Shown: piece after piece, positions 26,751-36,938 of the stretch
Layout of the letters: each line of letters begins with the position of its first letter
How positions within the stretch are numbered: the first letter of the stretch is position 1
Source of the DNA: Sphingobacteriaceae bacterium
GTDB lineage: Bacteria; Bacteroidota; Bacteroidia; Sphingobacteriales; Sphingobacteriaceae
Direction: 5' to 3'
Assembly: GCA_903642215.1 (NCBI GenBank)
Contig: CAHJWG010000001.1
Coordinates: 1,047,390-1,111,389 of the forward strand
DNA length: 64,000 nucleotides
Notes under the pieces: generated by a model
Seen by the model: the letters and a program-made list of their open reading frames with translations, nothing else
Databases searched by the model: none
What the model was told of the DNA's origin: nothing
Position numbers and translations under genes: made by a program

Positions 26751-27122
26751 CTTTTTATCAATTTATATTTGTCTGAACGCTTATTTCTATAATTTTTAAA
26801 ACCCGATATGATGTTTAGAATGCTCTGCAGCTAAAAAATAAAAGGGTTGATTTTATATCTTTTTATTAAATGTAGTTGAAAAATCCTATAGTAAGATTAA
26901 TTTAAAGTTTCAGCTGATTAAAAATTAATCAATATATTGGCTGCCTCTAATTTACTAATATGATTATTATATTCATATTAGTAAATATATGCCGATACCA
27001 CTCATAACTTTTAAGCAGAAATATTATTAATTATTTAAAAGGCAAGCATAGCTATGCTTCTTTTACAGCATAATATTAGGTTCTTATTGCTAACATTCAA
27101 TTGGAGATTTTAAACTTCATTT
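26751..27122. promoter_or_regulatory. Upstream region of the exopolysaccharide locus
   Basis: A 372-bp AT-rich gene-free stretch between divergent genes. It contains a 16-bp perfect palindrome (AAGCATAGCTATGCTT, 27044-27059) that merges into a dispersed motif copy (27054-27067, ATGCTTCTTTTACA). A decayed inverted copy (TAAAAGGCAAGCAT) lies on the other side. The promoter of the long polysaccharide gene set must lie here, but no exact promoter could be assigned. Confidence 0.5.
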
Positions 27123-29600
27123 ATGATTTATAAAAAGGTAATAAACATATTTTTATTACTGTGTAGTATTTTGATTTTAGCTCAAAACGGTTTCGGACAA
27201 TCAAATTATACAGATGTTAAGGTAGATAATATGACAGATTCTCAAATCCGTCAACTGATGCAAAAGGCAGAATCAATAGGTTATAACGATGCCCAAACGG
27301 GGCAGATGGCTGCGGGTATGGGAATGAGTGCTGCCGAAGTTGATAAACTAAGAATCAGAATTGCGCAGATAAGAAAGCAGGATAACGATACTAAAAGTTT
27401 GCAAAATAATCCAAGAAGAGTATTTACGGATTCTACAGAGAATGTTGATAATCAAAATACTTATCGTAATTCCTCACCAAAAATATTCGGAGAAGACTTA
27501 TTCAGAAACAGTAGGATCAGTTTTGAACCGAACCTGAGAATCCCTACGCCTAAAAACTATATCATTGGGCCGGATGATGAACTGCTTATCGATTTATCCG
27601 GTGATAATGAAGCCAATTACAGCCAAAGAGTTAGTTCGGAAGGAACCATAAGGCTGCAATATGTTGGTATTATAGCTGTTGCAGGCCTTACAATTGAGCA
27701 GGCTATTTCTAAAATTAAGAGAAGTATGGCCACAACTTATCCCGGTTTAAGAAACGGACATACCAGTTTGGCCGTAAATTTGGGTAATATCCGCAGTATT
27801 AAAATTACAATTATCGGCGAAGTTGTAAAACCCGGTTCTTATACGTTATCATCATTTGCAACAGTATTTAACGCACTGTATGCTTCCGGCGGCCCTAATC
27901 AAAATGGTTCATTCAGGAAAATACAGATAATTCGCAATAGTAAAATAATCGGCACTGTTGATGTGTATGATTTCCTGTTAAAAGGTATCCAGAATAATAT
28001 CAGATTACAGGACCAGGATGTAATAAACATTCCTGTTTTTAAAACCCGGGTGCAAATAAGCGGAGAGGTTAAAAGGCCGGCCTTGTTTGAAGTAAATAAT
28101 ACAGAATCGCTCCAGGATGTGATCAATTTTGCCGGTGGGTTTTCCAGTCAGGCTTATGCTGCAAGTATTAAAGTTTTACAAAACACCAGTAAAGAACGCA
28201 AGCTGGTTGATATCAGTGCAAATAATTATAAAATATACCGGCCTTTAAATGGCGATCAATATGTTGTAGAAACAATTTTAGACCGGTTTGAGAACCGCGT
28301 AGAAATAACCGGTGCCGTATTTAGGCCTGGCAAATTTGAATTAGAAAATGGGCTAACTTTAAAAGGATTGATTACAAAAGCAGAAGGTTTACGGGAAGAT
28401 GCTTTTTTAAACAGCGGTTATATATTTCGTTTAAAACTGAATAATACATTGTCGTTAATTCCTTTTCATGTTGATAAAGTTTTAAACGGCTCAGAACCGG
28501 ATATTCTTTTAAAAAGAGAAGACAAGGTTACGATATCATCCATATTTGATTTGCGTGATGAATATAAGTTAGAAGTGCAGGGCGAGGTAAGGAATCCCGG
28601 AATATTTATTTATGCAGAGGATATGAATTTAGAAACAGCTATCCAAATGGCCGGCGGTTTTAAAGAAGGAGCAACGCCGAACAGAATCGAAATTTCCCGC
28701 AGGGTAAAAAACAGTGATGCTTCATCCGTTTCTGCTGTTACCGCGAAAATATTTTCAGTAAATATTAACAGGGATTTGAGGATAGCCGGTAAGCCGTTTA
28801 TCCTGCAGCCGTTTGATATTGTATCTGTACATAGTTCTGACGGTTACGAAGTGCAAAAATCTGTAAGTTTAGAAGGAGAAGTATTGTATCCCGGGAGATA
28901 TACCATCCAGCGTAAAGACGAAAGGGTATCGGATTTAATAAAACGTGCCGGCGGATTAACGGCGATGGCTTTTACAGAAGGCGCATCTTTAAGGCGGCCA
29001 GGGCCAAGTGTGCAAGCACAAGTAACCGAACAAGCTGCAGGTACAAGTAAAAATTCGATTAGCAGAACCGACGAGGAGCGGGAAAGGCTGATTAGTTTAC
29101 AACGCCTGCAAAAACAACAGGCAGACGCAGTTGATACAATTAGCCTAAAACAAGATCCTTCTATTGTTAGAACAGATTTGGTTGGTATTGATTTATCTAA
29201 AATTTTAGAAAAACCATCGTCAAGATTTGATCTGCTTTTAGAAGACGGAGACATTATCAAAATTCCAAAGTTATTGCAAACCGTAAAGGTTTCCGGCGAA
29301 GCTTTAAAGCCAACTAATATTATTTATCAGCCCGGAAAAGGGATTTCCAAATACGTCAGAGAATCCGGCGGGTTTACCAATAATGCAAAAAAGCGCGGAG
29401 CTTATGTGGAATATGCAAACGGTTCGATCAATTCTACCAAAAAGTTTTTGTTCTTCCGAAATTATCCTGCAGTTAAACCCGGCGCAGAAATATTTATCCC
29501 TAAACGGCAGCCAAAATCCCCTCTTGGTTTACAGGCTGTAATTGGGATTTCCTCAGCTTTGGCTTCATTAGTTATAATTGTAATAGCGCTTTTTAAATAA
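27123..29600 (+). CDS. Outer-membrane polysaccharide export protein (SLBB/Wza-like)
   Basis: An 825-residue protein. Signal peptide (about 1-25), a helical N-terminal segment, then a polysaccharide-export domain starting YIIGPDDELLIDLSG (about residue 142). A long series of SLBB beta-grasp repeats follows, each with a GEVxxPGxY/F-type core: GEVVKPGSY, GEVKRPALF, GAVFRPGKFE, GEVRNPGIF, GEVLYPGRY, GEALKPTN. A C-terminal hydrophobic helix is at about 800-822. It forms the outer-membrane/periplasmic channel for polysaccharide. It is the first gene of the locus, 7 bp before the Wzz-like gene. Longer than E. coli Wza because of the extra SLBB repeats, as is usual in Bacteroidota. Confidence 0.93.
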   Translation: MIYKKVINIFLLLCSILILAQNGFGQSNYTDVKVDNMTDSQIRQLMQKAESIGYNDAQTGQMAAGMGMSAAEVDKLRIRIAQIRKQDNDTKSLQNNPRRVFTDSTENVDNQNTYRNSSPKIFGEDLFRNSRISFEPNLRIPTPKNYIIGPDDELLIDLSGDNEANYSQRVSSEGTIRLQYVGIIAVAGLTIEQAISKIKRSMATTYPGLRNGHTSLAVNLGNIRSIKITIIGEVVKPGSYTLSSFATVFNALYASGGPNQNGSFRKIQIIRNSKIIGTVDVYDFLLKGIQNNIRLQDQDVINIPVFKTRVQISGEVKRPALFEVNNTESLQDVINFAGGFSSQAYAASIKVLQNTSKERKLVDISANNYKIYRPLNGDQYVVETILDRFENRVEITGAVFRPGKFELENGLTLKGLITKAEGLREDAFLNSGYIFRLKLNNTLSLIPFHVDKVLNGSEPDILLKREDKVTISSIFDLRDEYKLEVQGEVRNPGIFIYAEDMNLETAIQMAGGFKEGATPNRIEISRRVKNSDASSVSAVTAKIFSVNINRDLRIAGKPFILQPFDIVSVHSSDGYEVQKSVSLEGEVLYPGRYTIQRKDERVSDLIKRAGGLTAMAFTEGASLRRPGPSVQAQVTEQAAGTSKNSISRTDEERERLISLQRLQKQQADAVDTISLKQDPSIVRTDLVGIDLSKILEKPSSRFDLLLEDGDIIKIPKLLQTVKVSGEALKPTNIIYQPGKGISKYVRESGGFTNNAKKRGAYVEYANGSINSTKKFLFFRNYPAVKPGAEIFIPKRQPKSPLGLQAVIGISSALASLVIIVIALFK

Positions 29601-29607
29601 GTTTGAT

Positions 29608-30699
29608 ATGAGTTCTGAAGATTTAAATTATAATCAGAATTTAAAAAATAGAGAAGAAAACTACTTCACACAGGAAATATCCTTTAAAGAAATCTTGTTA
29701 AACATCATTAAGTTCTGTAAATACATTGTTTCTAAATGGAAAATTATCCTTGTTGCCGCCCTTATCGGCGGAGTTGCAGGTTACATCCGTGCTAACAGGC
29801 AAAGCTTGTTTTACATAGCTTCGAGTACATTTATTTTAGATGATGGCAGTGTAAATGCAAATGTACCCAGCGGTTTTGCTTCTTTTATGGGGTTAGATCT
29901 TCCAAGCGGCGGCGGCATTTTCCAGGGCGATAACTTACTGGAATTATACCGGTCGCGGTTTATGTTAAAGAAAGTTCTGTTAAGTAAAATACCGGATACT
30001 AAAAATGAATATCTAATTGATCGTTATATCAAAATAAATGGTTTTAAACAGGCGTGGAAAGATAGTGCAAAACTTAAAAATATCAATTTTTTTATTAAGC
30101 CGAACAAGGCTTACCTGCGGATACAAGATAGCTTGATGACCATATTTGTTAACGATATCAGAAATAATTATCTGATTGTTGACCGCGATAGAAGGGTAAG
30201 TATTTTACGGGTAGAAACCAGATCGAGAGATGAAGAGTTTTCAAAATTACTGAATGACCAGGTAGTAAAAACGGTTAACGATTTTTACATCCAAACGAAA
30301 ACCCAAAAATCGTTAGAATATTTAAAGCTTTTGCAGCACCAGGCAGATTCTATCAGGGCGGCATTAAACGGTAATATGTTTAAAGTGGCTACAAATACAG
30401 ATGTTAACATCAACGTTAATCCGGCAAGGCAAATATTGCGCCTTCCGTCTCAAAAAAGCCAGATTGATGCAGAAACTAACCGTGCCATGTTAAACGATTT
30501 GGTTAGAAATATAGAAGTTTCCAGGATGGCTTTAAAAAAAGAAACACCTTTAATACAGCAACTTGATGAAGCAACTTTCCCATTAGAAAGAAGGAGGGAC
30601 AGCCGGGCTAAAGCAATTATGCTGGGTGCATTAATAGTTGCTTTAATTGTTGTGGGTTGTTATTCAGTAACATTTCTTTTCAAAAAAATACTTGAATAG
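29608..30699 (+). CDS. Wzz/GNVR-type chain-length determinant
   Basis: A 363-residue inner-membrane protein. Two helices (about residues 43-62 and 334-354) flank a large periplasmic part. The N-terminal Wzz domain starts ISFKEILLNIIKFCKYIVSKW, and a coiled-coil region around residues 225-320 ends in PLIQQLDEATFPLERRR, the GNVR-like motif ahead of the second helix. No kinase domain follows. It controls polymer length or links the inner-membrane exporter to the outer-membrane channel. The dispersed motif occurs at 29876-29889, encoding Ala-Ser-Phe-Met. Confidence 0.9.
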   Translation: MSSEDLNYNQNLKNREENYFTQEISFKEILLNIIKFCKYIVSKWKIILVAALIGGVAGYIRANRQSLFYIASSTFILDDGSVNANVPSGFASFMGLDLPSGGGIFQGDNLLELYRSRFMLKKVLLSKIPDTKNEYLIDRYIKINGFKQAWKDSAKLKNINFFIKPNKAYLRIQDSLMTIFVNDIRNNYLIVDRDRRVSILRVETRSRDEEFSKLLNDQVVKTVNDFYIQTKTQKSLEYLKLLQHQADSIRAALNGNMFKVATNTDVNINVNPARQILRLPSQKSQIDAETNRAMLNDLVRNIEVSRMALKKETPLIQQLDEATFPLERRRDSRAKAIMLGALIVALIVVGCYSVTFLFKKILE

Positions 30700-30722
30700 T
30701 TTCTCATCAAAATTTATTCTTG

Positions 30723-30800
30723 ATGCTTCTTTTATGCCACAAAAATTGTTGTTGAGGCAATTGAACTGATATTAATATTTTTTAGTGATAAAAGAAGCAT
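30723..30800. repeat. Inverted pair of the dispersed motif (pair 1)
   Basis: Left arm ATGCTTCTTTTATG, right arm GATAAAAGAAGCAT, loop 50 bases. A 13-bp perfect stem between the Wzz-like gene and the first glycosyltransferase gene. Confidence 0.85.
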
Positions 30801-30846
30801 TGGTCTTTTTCAATTTTAATAGTGAAAGTATAAGCTTGGTGTTCTC

Positions 30847-31953
30847 ATGAGAAATATCTGTTTTTTTATTTCTTCCATAAACAAAACCGGTGGTACAGAA
30901 CGTGTTTGTATAAGCATTGCCAATAAACTATCACAATTGGGTTATCAGGTTACTATTTTAAGTATGTATGGAAAAAGCCCTTTTTTTGATGTTGATCCTA
31001 AAATTTCGGTGATAGAAGTTTATCAAAAGAAATATCTATTTAAATTATTTCTGCCGCTGGTAATACTTAATTTGAGAAAGAAAATACGCAGAATTAAGCC
31101 GGACGTTTTAATAAATGTTGATACTGCCATGTTCATTTACTCTTTTGTATCAGCATTAGGTTTAAAATTTAAGAATATTGTGTGGGAACATTTCAACTTT
31201 AACAGTACTTTAAATTCAAAAGTAAGAGTAACAGCAAGACGATTGGCCGCCCGGTATAGCAATGCCATCATTACTTTAACTCAAAAAGATAACAGTAATT
31301 GGATAAGTCGATTAAACTGTAAAGTGCCGGTAATTACAATCCGTAATCCGTCACCTTTTTCAAATTTATCCGATAACAATTTATTGAGAAAACCGGTTGT
31401 ATTGTCGGTTGGCCGGCTTACGCATCAAAAAGGGTTTGACAGATTATTAGATGTATGGGAAATTGTACAAAACAATAATTTTTTAAACTGGGAATTGCAT
31501 ATTGTAGGTTCCGGTGAACTTAAAGAACAGATCGGGCAAAAAATTGAATTGTTAAAATTAACTGATTCGGTTAAACTTTTTCCTGCAACTGATAGCATCG
31601 AAACCCATTATCAAACTGCCGCTATTTATTGCATGGCATCACGTTTTGAAGGTTTCCCGATGGTACTGCTGGAAGCACAATTTTTTGGATTGCCATTGGT
31701 TAGTTATGATTGTGAAACCGGACCGTCGGAAATTATCAAAAATAATGAGAATGGTATTTTGGTAAAAAACGGTGACCAGGAAGCAATGGCTAAAGCGTTA
31801 ATACTTTTAATAAATGATCCTGAAAAAAGGTTAGCAACAGGAAGAAAAGCTTATCAAAATTCTTTACAATATCATGTAGATGTTATCATCAAAAGCTGGA
31901 TAAATTTATTTGACTTGCTACAAAATCATAAAAACATCAACCCAAATCTGTGA
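30847..31953 (+). CDS. GT4-family glycosyltransferase
   Basis: A 368-residue GT-B enzyme. The N-terminal donor-cleft region has NKTGGTERVCISIAN (about residue 14). The C-terminal Rossmann domain has SVGRLTHQKGFDRLLD (about 182) and the GT4 E-x7-E signature SRFEGFPMVLLEA (about 267), then ETGPSEII. It is typical of cytoplasmic transferases building polysaccharide repeat units. The next gene starts within its stop codon (GTGA). Confidence 0.92.
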   Translation: MRNICFFISSINKTGGTERVCISIANKLSQLGYQVTILSMYGKSPFFDVDPKISVIEVYQKKYLFKLFLPLVILNLRKKIRRIKPDVLINVDTAMFIYSFVSALGLKFKNIVWEHFNFNSTLNSKVRVTARRLAARYSNAIITLTQKDNSNWISRLNCKVPVITIRNPSPFSNLSDNNLLRKPVVLSVGRLTHQKGFDRLLDVWEIVQNNNFLNWELHIVGSGELKEQIGQKIELLKLTDSVKLFPATDSIETHYQTAAIYCMASRFEGFPMVLLEAQFFGLPLVSYDCETGPSEIIKNNENGILVKNGDQEAMAKALILLINDPEKRLATGRKAYQNSLQYHVDVIIKSWINLFDLLQNHKNINPNL

Positions 31954-33044
31954 AAATTTTATACTTAATTACCGGGTTAGTATTAGGCGGCGCAGAAAAG
32001 CAATTGCTTCTTTTAGCACAAAATATTCGTGAAGCCGGTTTTAAAGTTTTGGTCGTATCAATGAAGTCGGGCGGAGTGATGGCAAATACTTTTAAGCAGG
32101 AAGGTATCGAAGTAATTGAGTTGGATATAGCCGGTGTAAAATCATTAGGGAAAGGATACAGAAAGTTTAAAATGGTTGTAAAAGAGTTTGCGCCGGATAT
32201 TATTCATTCACATATGATCCATGCGAATTTTTTTGCCTGCCTGTTTAAACTGTTTGATAAAAGTTTTAGATTGATTGCTACCGCACATAACATCCGGGAA
32301 GGAAGCAGCTTAATGATGGCCGGTTACCGTTTAACTAAATTTATTCCGGATTGGAGTACCAACGTTAGCCGGGAAGCTTTTAAATTATTTATAGATAAAA
32401 AATACTTCAATTTTAAGAAAGCTTCTTACGTGCCTAACACAATAAATACGGATATTTTTGATCCGGCTTTGTACAATAGTGATCAAATGCGAAAGCAATT
32501 AAATGTGCCAAAAGATGCGTTTATTTTCTTTTCCGCAGGCAGGTTACATGAACAAAAAAACTATCAAATGTTATTGCAGGCATTTAAATCCGTTCGTTCA
32601 GAAATCAACAATACTTTTCTGATTATTGCCGGTGACGGGAAATTGAAAAATCAATTAAAAGAGTTAAGTATCCAACTTGGCATCCAACAAAACATTCTTT
32701 TTTTAGGGTTGAGAAGCGATATTCCTGCTTTAATAAATATGTGTAACTGCTTTGTTCTAAGTTCAAAATATGAAGGTTTTGGTTTAGTAATCGGCGAAGC
32801 GATGGCCATGAAAAAGCCGGTTATTGCTACAGATTGCGGCGGCGTTAAAGAGGTAATGGGCGGTTATGGCGTGTTGGTTAAAGTTGATGATGCAAAAAGC
32901 CTGGCAAAGGCGATGGCTGATGTTTACAAATTGCCTCCTGCTCCAAATCAATTAAATAAAGCCCGGAAATTTATTGAAGAAAATTATACGGTAAAAACAG
33001 TATTAGATCAATGGATGAAACTTTATCTAATTGATGTAAAATGA
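31950..33044 (+). CDS. GT4-family glycosyltransferase
   Basis: A 364-residue GT-B enzyme starting at GTG and overlapping the previous gene by 4 bp. Motifs: LVLGGAEKQLLLLA (about residue 10), AGRLHEQKNYQMLLQAF (about 191), and SSKYEGFGLVIGEAMAM (about 270) with ATDCGGVKEVMG. It resembles GT4 enzymes such as TuaC or WfcD. The dispersed motif occurs at 32004-32017 in the minus orientation, encoding Leu-Leu-Leu-Leu-Ala. The end overlaps the next gene (ATGA), so three genes are translationally coupled. Confidence 0.92.
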   Translation: MKILYLITGLVLGGAEKQLLLLAQNIREAGFKVLVVSMKSGGVMANTFKQEGIEVIELDIAGVKSLGKGYRKFKMVVKEFAPDIIHSHMIHANFFACLFKLFDKSFRLIATAHNIREGSSLMMAGYRLTKFIPDWSTNVSREAFKLFIDKKYFNFKKASYVPNTINTDIFDPALYNSDQMRKQLNVPKDAFIFFSAGRLHEQKNYQMLLQAFKSVRSEINNTFLIIAGDGKLKNQLKELSIQLGIQQNILFLGLRSDIPALINMCNCFVLSSKYEGFGLVIGEAMAMKKPVIATDCGGVKEVMGGYGVLVKVDDAKSLAKAMADVYKLPPAPNQLNKARKFIEENYTVKTVLDQWMKLYLIDVK

Positions 33045-34141
33045 AATTTAAAAGGATTTGGGTTATCTTTTTTGGTATAAAGCTGTTTTACATGTTTGTA
33101 GCCATATACGTTTTTTCACGTATAACAACTTTAGGCGATACGTTTGATTATCTAAACTCTCCGTTACAATTTAGCCCGGCGATATTTTACTCATCCACTG
33201 CTTTTATGCAATTTTCCGGAGCAGTTTTTAAACTCGTATTTCGTTTGGATGTATTAGCTTGCCTGCCTTTTATGCTGCTTTCTTTTTATGGAATTTATTA
33301 TGCAGTTGATAAATTGAACCTGTATCGGTACGCTGTTTACATCATCATTTTATTCTCATTGCCCAACTTTGGGATTTGGACAAGTATATTAGGAAAAGAA
33401 GCTGTCGGTTGTTTTTTTAGTGCTGTAATTGCTGTAATGCTAATCAGGAAATTAAACGGGCGTTACAGATTAAAAGTAATCGATTATACCGCTTTATATC
33501 TGTGTGCTGTTTTTAAGCCGCAATATTTGTTGTTTATATTACAAGCATTATTGTTTCTTTCTATAACTTATCATTTTGAAAATAAAAAAACCTTTCCCTT
33601 AGTTTTAGGAATTGTAATGATTGCAATAAATATTGTTGTTTTATATCTTGTTCGTGATTTGATAAATCAGCTGGCCACCGGGATGGCAATACATTTTAAA
33701 AACAACGATCCAAACCTTGCCCAATCTACCCGGAGTGAAGCCCCGTGGCTGGAGCAGTATGGTTTCTTCCATTCTGCTGCATATGGGATGTTTATTGCTT
33801 TTTTTGGGCCTACATTTTCTGAAATGCTGCGTAAACCAGCACATTTTATCTCTGGAATTGAAAGTATGGTAATGATTGCCTTCTTCCTGTGGCTGCTGTG
33901 GCCTCGTTTAAAATACAACCTTAGTTATTTCCGGTTTAATCCAATTGTTTTTATCAGTTACTTTATTGTTTTTACCGGGATTTTGTTTGTGCATTATCCT
34001 TTTGGTTTTCTAAATCCCGGCTCTGCAATCCGCTACCGATCAAATTTCTATGCTTTATTTGTACTGATGCTGATGTACCAGTTAGTAAAATCACATAAAA
34101 TACGATTTACTAAAAAAGAAATAGTCAATACTTATTATTAA
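33041..34141 (+). CDS. Multi-pass membrane protein of the polysaccharide locus
   Basis: A 366-residue protein with about nine hydrophobic helices. It opens MKFKRIWVIFFGIKLFYMFV and carries a TLGDTFDYLNSP periplasmic loop after the first helix. The overall pattern and its place among glycosyltransferases resemble EpsG/Wzy-type polymerases or lipid-linked glycosyltransferases, but no diagnostic motif was seen. Polymerase is the leading guess. ATGA overlap with the upstream GT4 gene; a long gene-free gap follows. Confidence 0.6.
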   Translation: MKFKRIWVIFFGIKLFYMFVAIYVFSRITTLGDTFDYLNSPLQFSPAIFYSSTAFMQFSGAVFKLVFRLDVLACLPFMLLSFYGIYYAVDKLNLYRYAVYIIILFSLPNFGIWTSILGKEAVGCFFSAVIAVMLIRKLNGRYRLKVIDYTALYLCAVFKPQYLLFILQALLFLSITYHFENKKTFPLVLGIVMIAINIVVLYLVRDLINQLATGMAIHFKNNDPNLAQSTRSEAPWLEQYGFFHSAAYGMFIAFFGPTFSEMLRKPAHFISGIESMVMIAFFLWLLWPRLKYNLSYFRFNPIVFISYFIVFTGILFVHYPFGFLNPGSAIRYRSNFYALFVLMLMYQLVKSHKIRFTKKEIVNTYY

Positions 34142-34614
34142 GCTTAATCATCAATATTATTACTATCGTATATTAAATACCTATTTGTATTTAATGCTTC
34201 TTTTATAGCTATTTTATCTAATTTTTAAACAAGTCGGCATCCATAATAATATGTATGATAAAAGAAGTATCTCAATCAAATCCGTAAATAATCTCTTCGT
34301 TTATGAAACATATATTTTCTTATTCAGTTATATGTTATAATTAAAAGAATTAAAGTTAATTAGTTTGAAATAACCGACATTGATTTTGTGTAATCCCAAA
34401 CAGAATATTATCGGCTTTCCAAACTTGTTGATCATTTTTTTAATTTTTATTGAAAAGTATTATATCAGCCCTGCCTTTTAGTTACTGGAACTTATATTCT
34501 TCCTATCCTCTGCTTTTCATATTTATTTACCAATAATTAATAATTAATAAGCTTTAAACAATGTTTGCTTGCGTGCAAATATTATTTAAAGTGCTGAATA
34601 TGAATGATGTAGTA
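34142..34614. other. AT-rich intergenic gap within the polysaccharide locus
   Basis: A 473-bp gap without a recognisable gene. It contains inverted motif pair 2 and otherwise only AT-rich sequence. The next transcription unit probably starts here. Confidence 0.5.
34194..34270. repeat. Inverted pair of the dispersed motif (pair 2)
   Basis: Left arm ATGCTTCTTTTATA, right arm GATAAAAGAAGTAT, loop 49 bases, total 77 bp. The arm bases AT[G/A]CTTCTTTTAT pair, with one G:T where GC meets GT. Confidence 0.85.
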
Positions 34615-35781
34615 ATGAAGATATTGTTAATAATAACAGATTACGGGAGTTTCAATAATTTTTTATCAGAGCTTGCTGTAAAACTTGTTAACACAAATAA
34701 CGAAGTTCATGTAATTTGTTCTTCTGATAAGGTTATAAATTTTAGTGATAAATATTCTTATACCAATTTGGGTATAAAATTTCATTATATTGATTTTCCA
34801 AGATCTTTTAATTTATTTAAACAAATTCTAATATCGAAAAGGATAAACAAAAAGATAAATGAAATTGATCCTTATTTAATTAATATCCATTTCACAACTG
34901 GCATATTTACAACAGTTTTGTGGAAAAAGCCAAAGTATATTACTATCGGTACTTTCCACGGTGTTGGTTATCCAACAATTAAAGCTAAACTTAGAAGAAC
35001 AATATTTAAACTTGTTGAAAAGTTTTGCTTTAAAAGGCTTGATCAAATTTTTTTATTAAATCAATCAGATTACAATATCGTTAAACAAATCCATCCGCAT
35101 AAAACATTTATATATAATTCTTCAGGTGTAGGTTATGATATAAAAAAGTTTGATCCTCTCATTATTCCTGAAGAAACAAAAGAAGATTTAAGTCATCACT
35201 TGCAGATAAAACATAACGATTTTGTTTTAGTATTTACGGGAAGGTTCACAGCCATTAAAGGGTTTAATACGGTTATAAAAACCGTAATATCTTTAGTAAA
35301 TGAACTTAGATATAATAACATCAAGTTATTAATTATTGGTGGGGAAGACCCGATTTATACAACAGGACTTAGTACAGAAGAAACAAAATTTTACAAGAAC
35401 AGCTCTTTTATTAAAAATATCGGTTTTACACCAGATGTAAACTTGTATCTATCTATTTCAGATTTATTTGTATTTCCAAGTGAAAAGGAAGGTATGCCTG
35501 TATGTATAATGGAAGCTTTGGCAATGGGTGTTCCGGTAATTACGTCCAATTCAAGAGGCTGTAATGATTTAATCGAGAATAACTTTAACGGAATTTTATT
35601 AAGTGAAAAACCATCAGTAGATGAATTAAGCGCCGCAATTTTAAAATTATACCACAATCGTTTTCTCCTGAAAAAGCTTTCGGTAAATGCGCAGTTAAGA
35701 CGAACTGATTACAGTAGAGATAAATATGTTTCCGATCAAATTGGCATATATCAAAACAGCTTAAAAGTTGTTGGTATCTGA
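34615..35781 (+). CDS. GT4-family glycosyltransferase
   Basis: A 388-residue enzyme. The ATG at 34615 (MKILLIITDYGSFNNFLSEL) is preferred over in-frame ATGs at 34561 and 34600 because it places the first beta strand at the N-terminus, as in relatives. C-terminal motifs: FTGRFTAIKGFNTVIK, FPSEKEGMPVCIMEALAMG (E-x7-E), and TSNSRGCNDLIE. Similar to EpsD/CapM-type transferases. It is more AT-rich than the two GT4 genes before the gap, suggesting a separate acquisition. Confidence 0.9.
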   Translation: MKILLIITDYGSFNNFLSELAVKLVNTNNEVHVICSSDKVINFSDKYSYTNLGIKFHYIDFPRSFNLFKQILISKRINKKINEIDPYLINIHFTTGIFTTVLWKKPKYITIGTFHGVGYPTIKAKLRRTIFKLVEKFCFKRLDQIFLLNQSDYNIVKQIHPHKTFIYNSSGVGYDIKKFDPLIIPEETKEDLSHHLQIKHNDFVLVFTGRFTAIKGFNTVIKTVISLVNELRYNNIKLLIIGGEDPIYTTGLSTEETKFYKNSSFIKNIGFTPDVNLYLSISDLFVFPSEKEGMPVCIMEALAMGVPVITSNSRGCNDLIENNFNGILLSEKPSVDELSAAILKLYHNRFLLKKLSVNAQLRRTDYSRDKYVSDQIGIYQNSLKVVGI

Positions 35782-35792
35782 TACTGTTTTTA

Positions 35793-36848
35793 ATGGATAA
35801 ATTTCAGTTTTCTATTTCATTTAATGAAAAAACACAAACAGCATCGTCAAAAGCTATTGTTGATTGTAGGAGTATTTTAACTCAATCAGGATACCGGGAT
35901 TTTACATTATCTGCTAACTCAGCTAAAGATAAAAGTTATATCTTTTCAATTGTTGCACTATTAATAAAGTTGTCTTTATTAATAAAAAAGAATTCTGTTA
36001 TTGCCATTCAGTATCCGTTGTTAAGTGGTAATAAAATGTTTAAATATTTTATTAAAATACTAAAAAGTAAAAAAGTAAAATTTTTTTGTGTTATTCATGA
36101 TTTGGATGAATTACGGTACAATACAATAAGTACAAGGTTCCCAAATATAGAAGCTCAAAATCTAAATTTCTATGATTGTATTATAGTACACAATGATGCA
36201 ATGCAAGAATGGTTATTGAAAGTTGGAGTAACGGTGCCGATGATTTCTTTAAAAGTTTTTGATTATTTATCTGATAGAAATAACTCTAAAATATGTAACA
36301 AGGTATCCAAGATAAATTTTAACGAAATTGCATTTGCAGGAAATTTAGCAAAAAGCGAATTTATATATGATTTAGGATCATTAGTTAACTGGCATTTCAA
36401 TTTATATGGTCCGAATTTTTTAGCTGAAAAAGGTTACAGTATAAACAATTTAACCTGGTACGGATCTCACGGTACTGACAAGATTTTAACTGAAATTAAA
36501 GGAACTTTTGGTTTAATATGGGACGGACAGTTTGTAGAAAAATTGGACGACAGATATGGTAACTATTTAAAGTATAATAACCCGCATAAGTTATCTCTTT
36601 ATTTAGCAGCCGGCTTACCAGTTATCGCTCCCAAAAATGCTGCTGTTGCACAATTTATAAAGAAGCATCATTTGGGCATTTTAGTTAATAATCTATATGA
36701 ATTAAAGGATTTAATAATAGACGAAATACAATATGCCATATTAAAAACTAACGTATTGGAGATGGGAAAAAGGATTAGGAACGGGGAGTTTTTTTCTGCT
36801 GCAATATGCCGTGCAGAAGAGATTTTAAGTAACTCAGTTTATCTTTAA
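35793..36848 (+). CDS. Gtf3/galactofuranosyltransferase-like glycosyltransferase
   Basis: A 351-residue GT-B-like enzyme. The C-terminal half carries FGLIWDGQFV, GNYLKYNNPHKLSLYLAAG and LPVIAPKNAAVAQFI, the pattern of Gtf3 and beta-1,6-galactofuranosyltransferases (WbbI-like). The N-terminal acceptor half has the VIHDLDELR segment of the same family. The sugar specificity is not certain. It lies 11 bp after the GT4 gene. Confidence 0.8.
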   Translation: MDKFQFSISFNEKTQTASSKAIVDCRSILTQSGYRDFTLSANSAKDKSYIFSIVALLIKLSLLIKKNSVIAIQYPLLSGNKMFKYFIKILKSKKVKFFCVIHDLDELRYNTISTRFPNIEAQNLNFYDCIIVHNDAMQEWLLKVGVTVPMISLKVFDYLSDRNNSKICNKVSKINFNEIAFAGNLAKSEFIYDLGSLVNWHFNLYGPNFLAEKGYSINNLTWYGSHGTDKILTEIKGTFGLIWDGQFVEKLDDRYGNYLKYNNPHKLSLYLAAGLPVIAPKNAAVAQFIKKHHLGILVNNLYELKDLIIDEIQYAILKTNVLEMGKRIRNGEFFSAAICRAEEILSNSVYL

Positions 36849-36938
36849 ACGCCTGAACTTAATTAATCAGGATTTAAGTTTTGTGTATTGTTAAACCTAA
36901 ATTATAAGGATTAAATATTAAAAGGGAAACTATAAATA

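Noticed and set aside
35178..35187. AAAAGAAGA, and similar near-matches at 16983, 33394, 40568, 49319, 51813 and 62116
   Set aside because: Only eight or nine core bases match, and each lies in AT-rich or Lys/Glu coding sequence without the flanking consensus.
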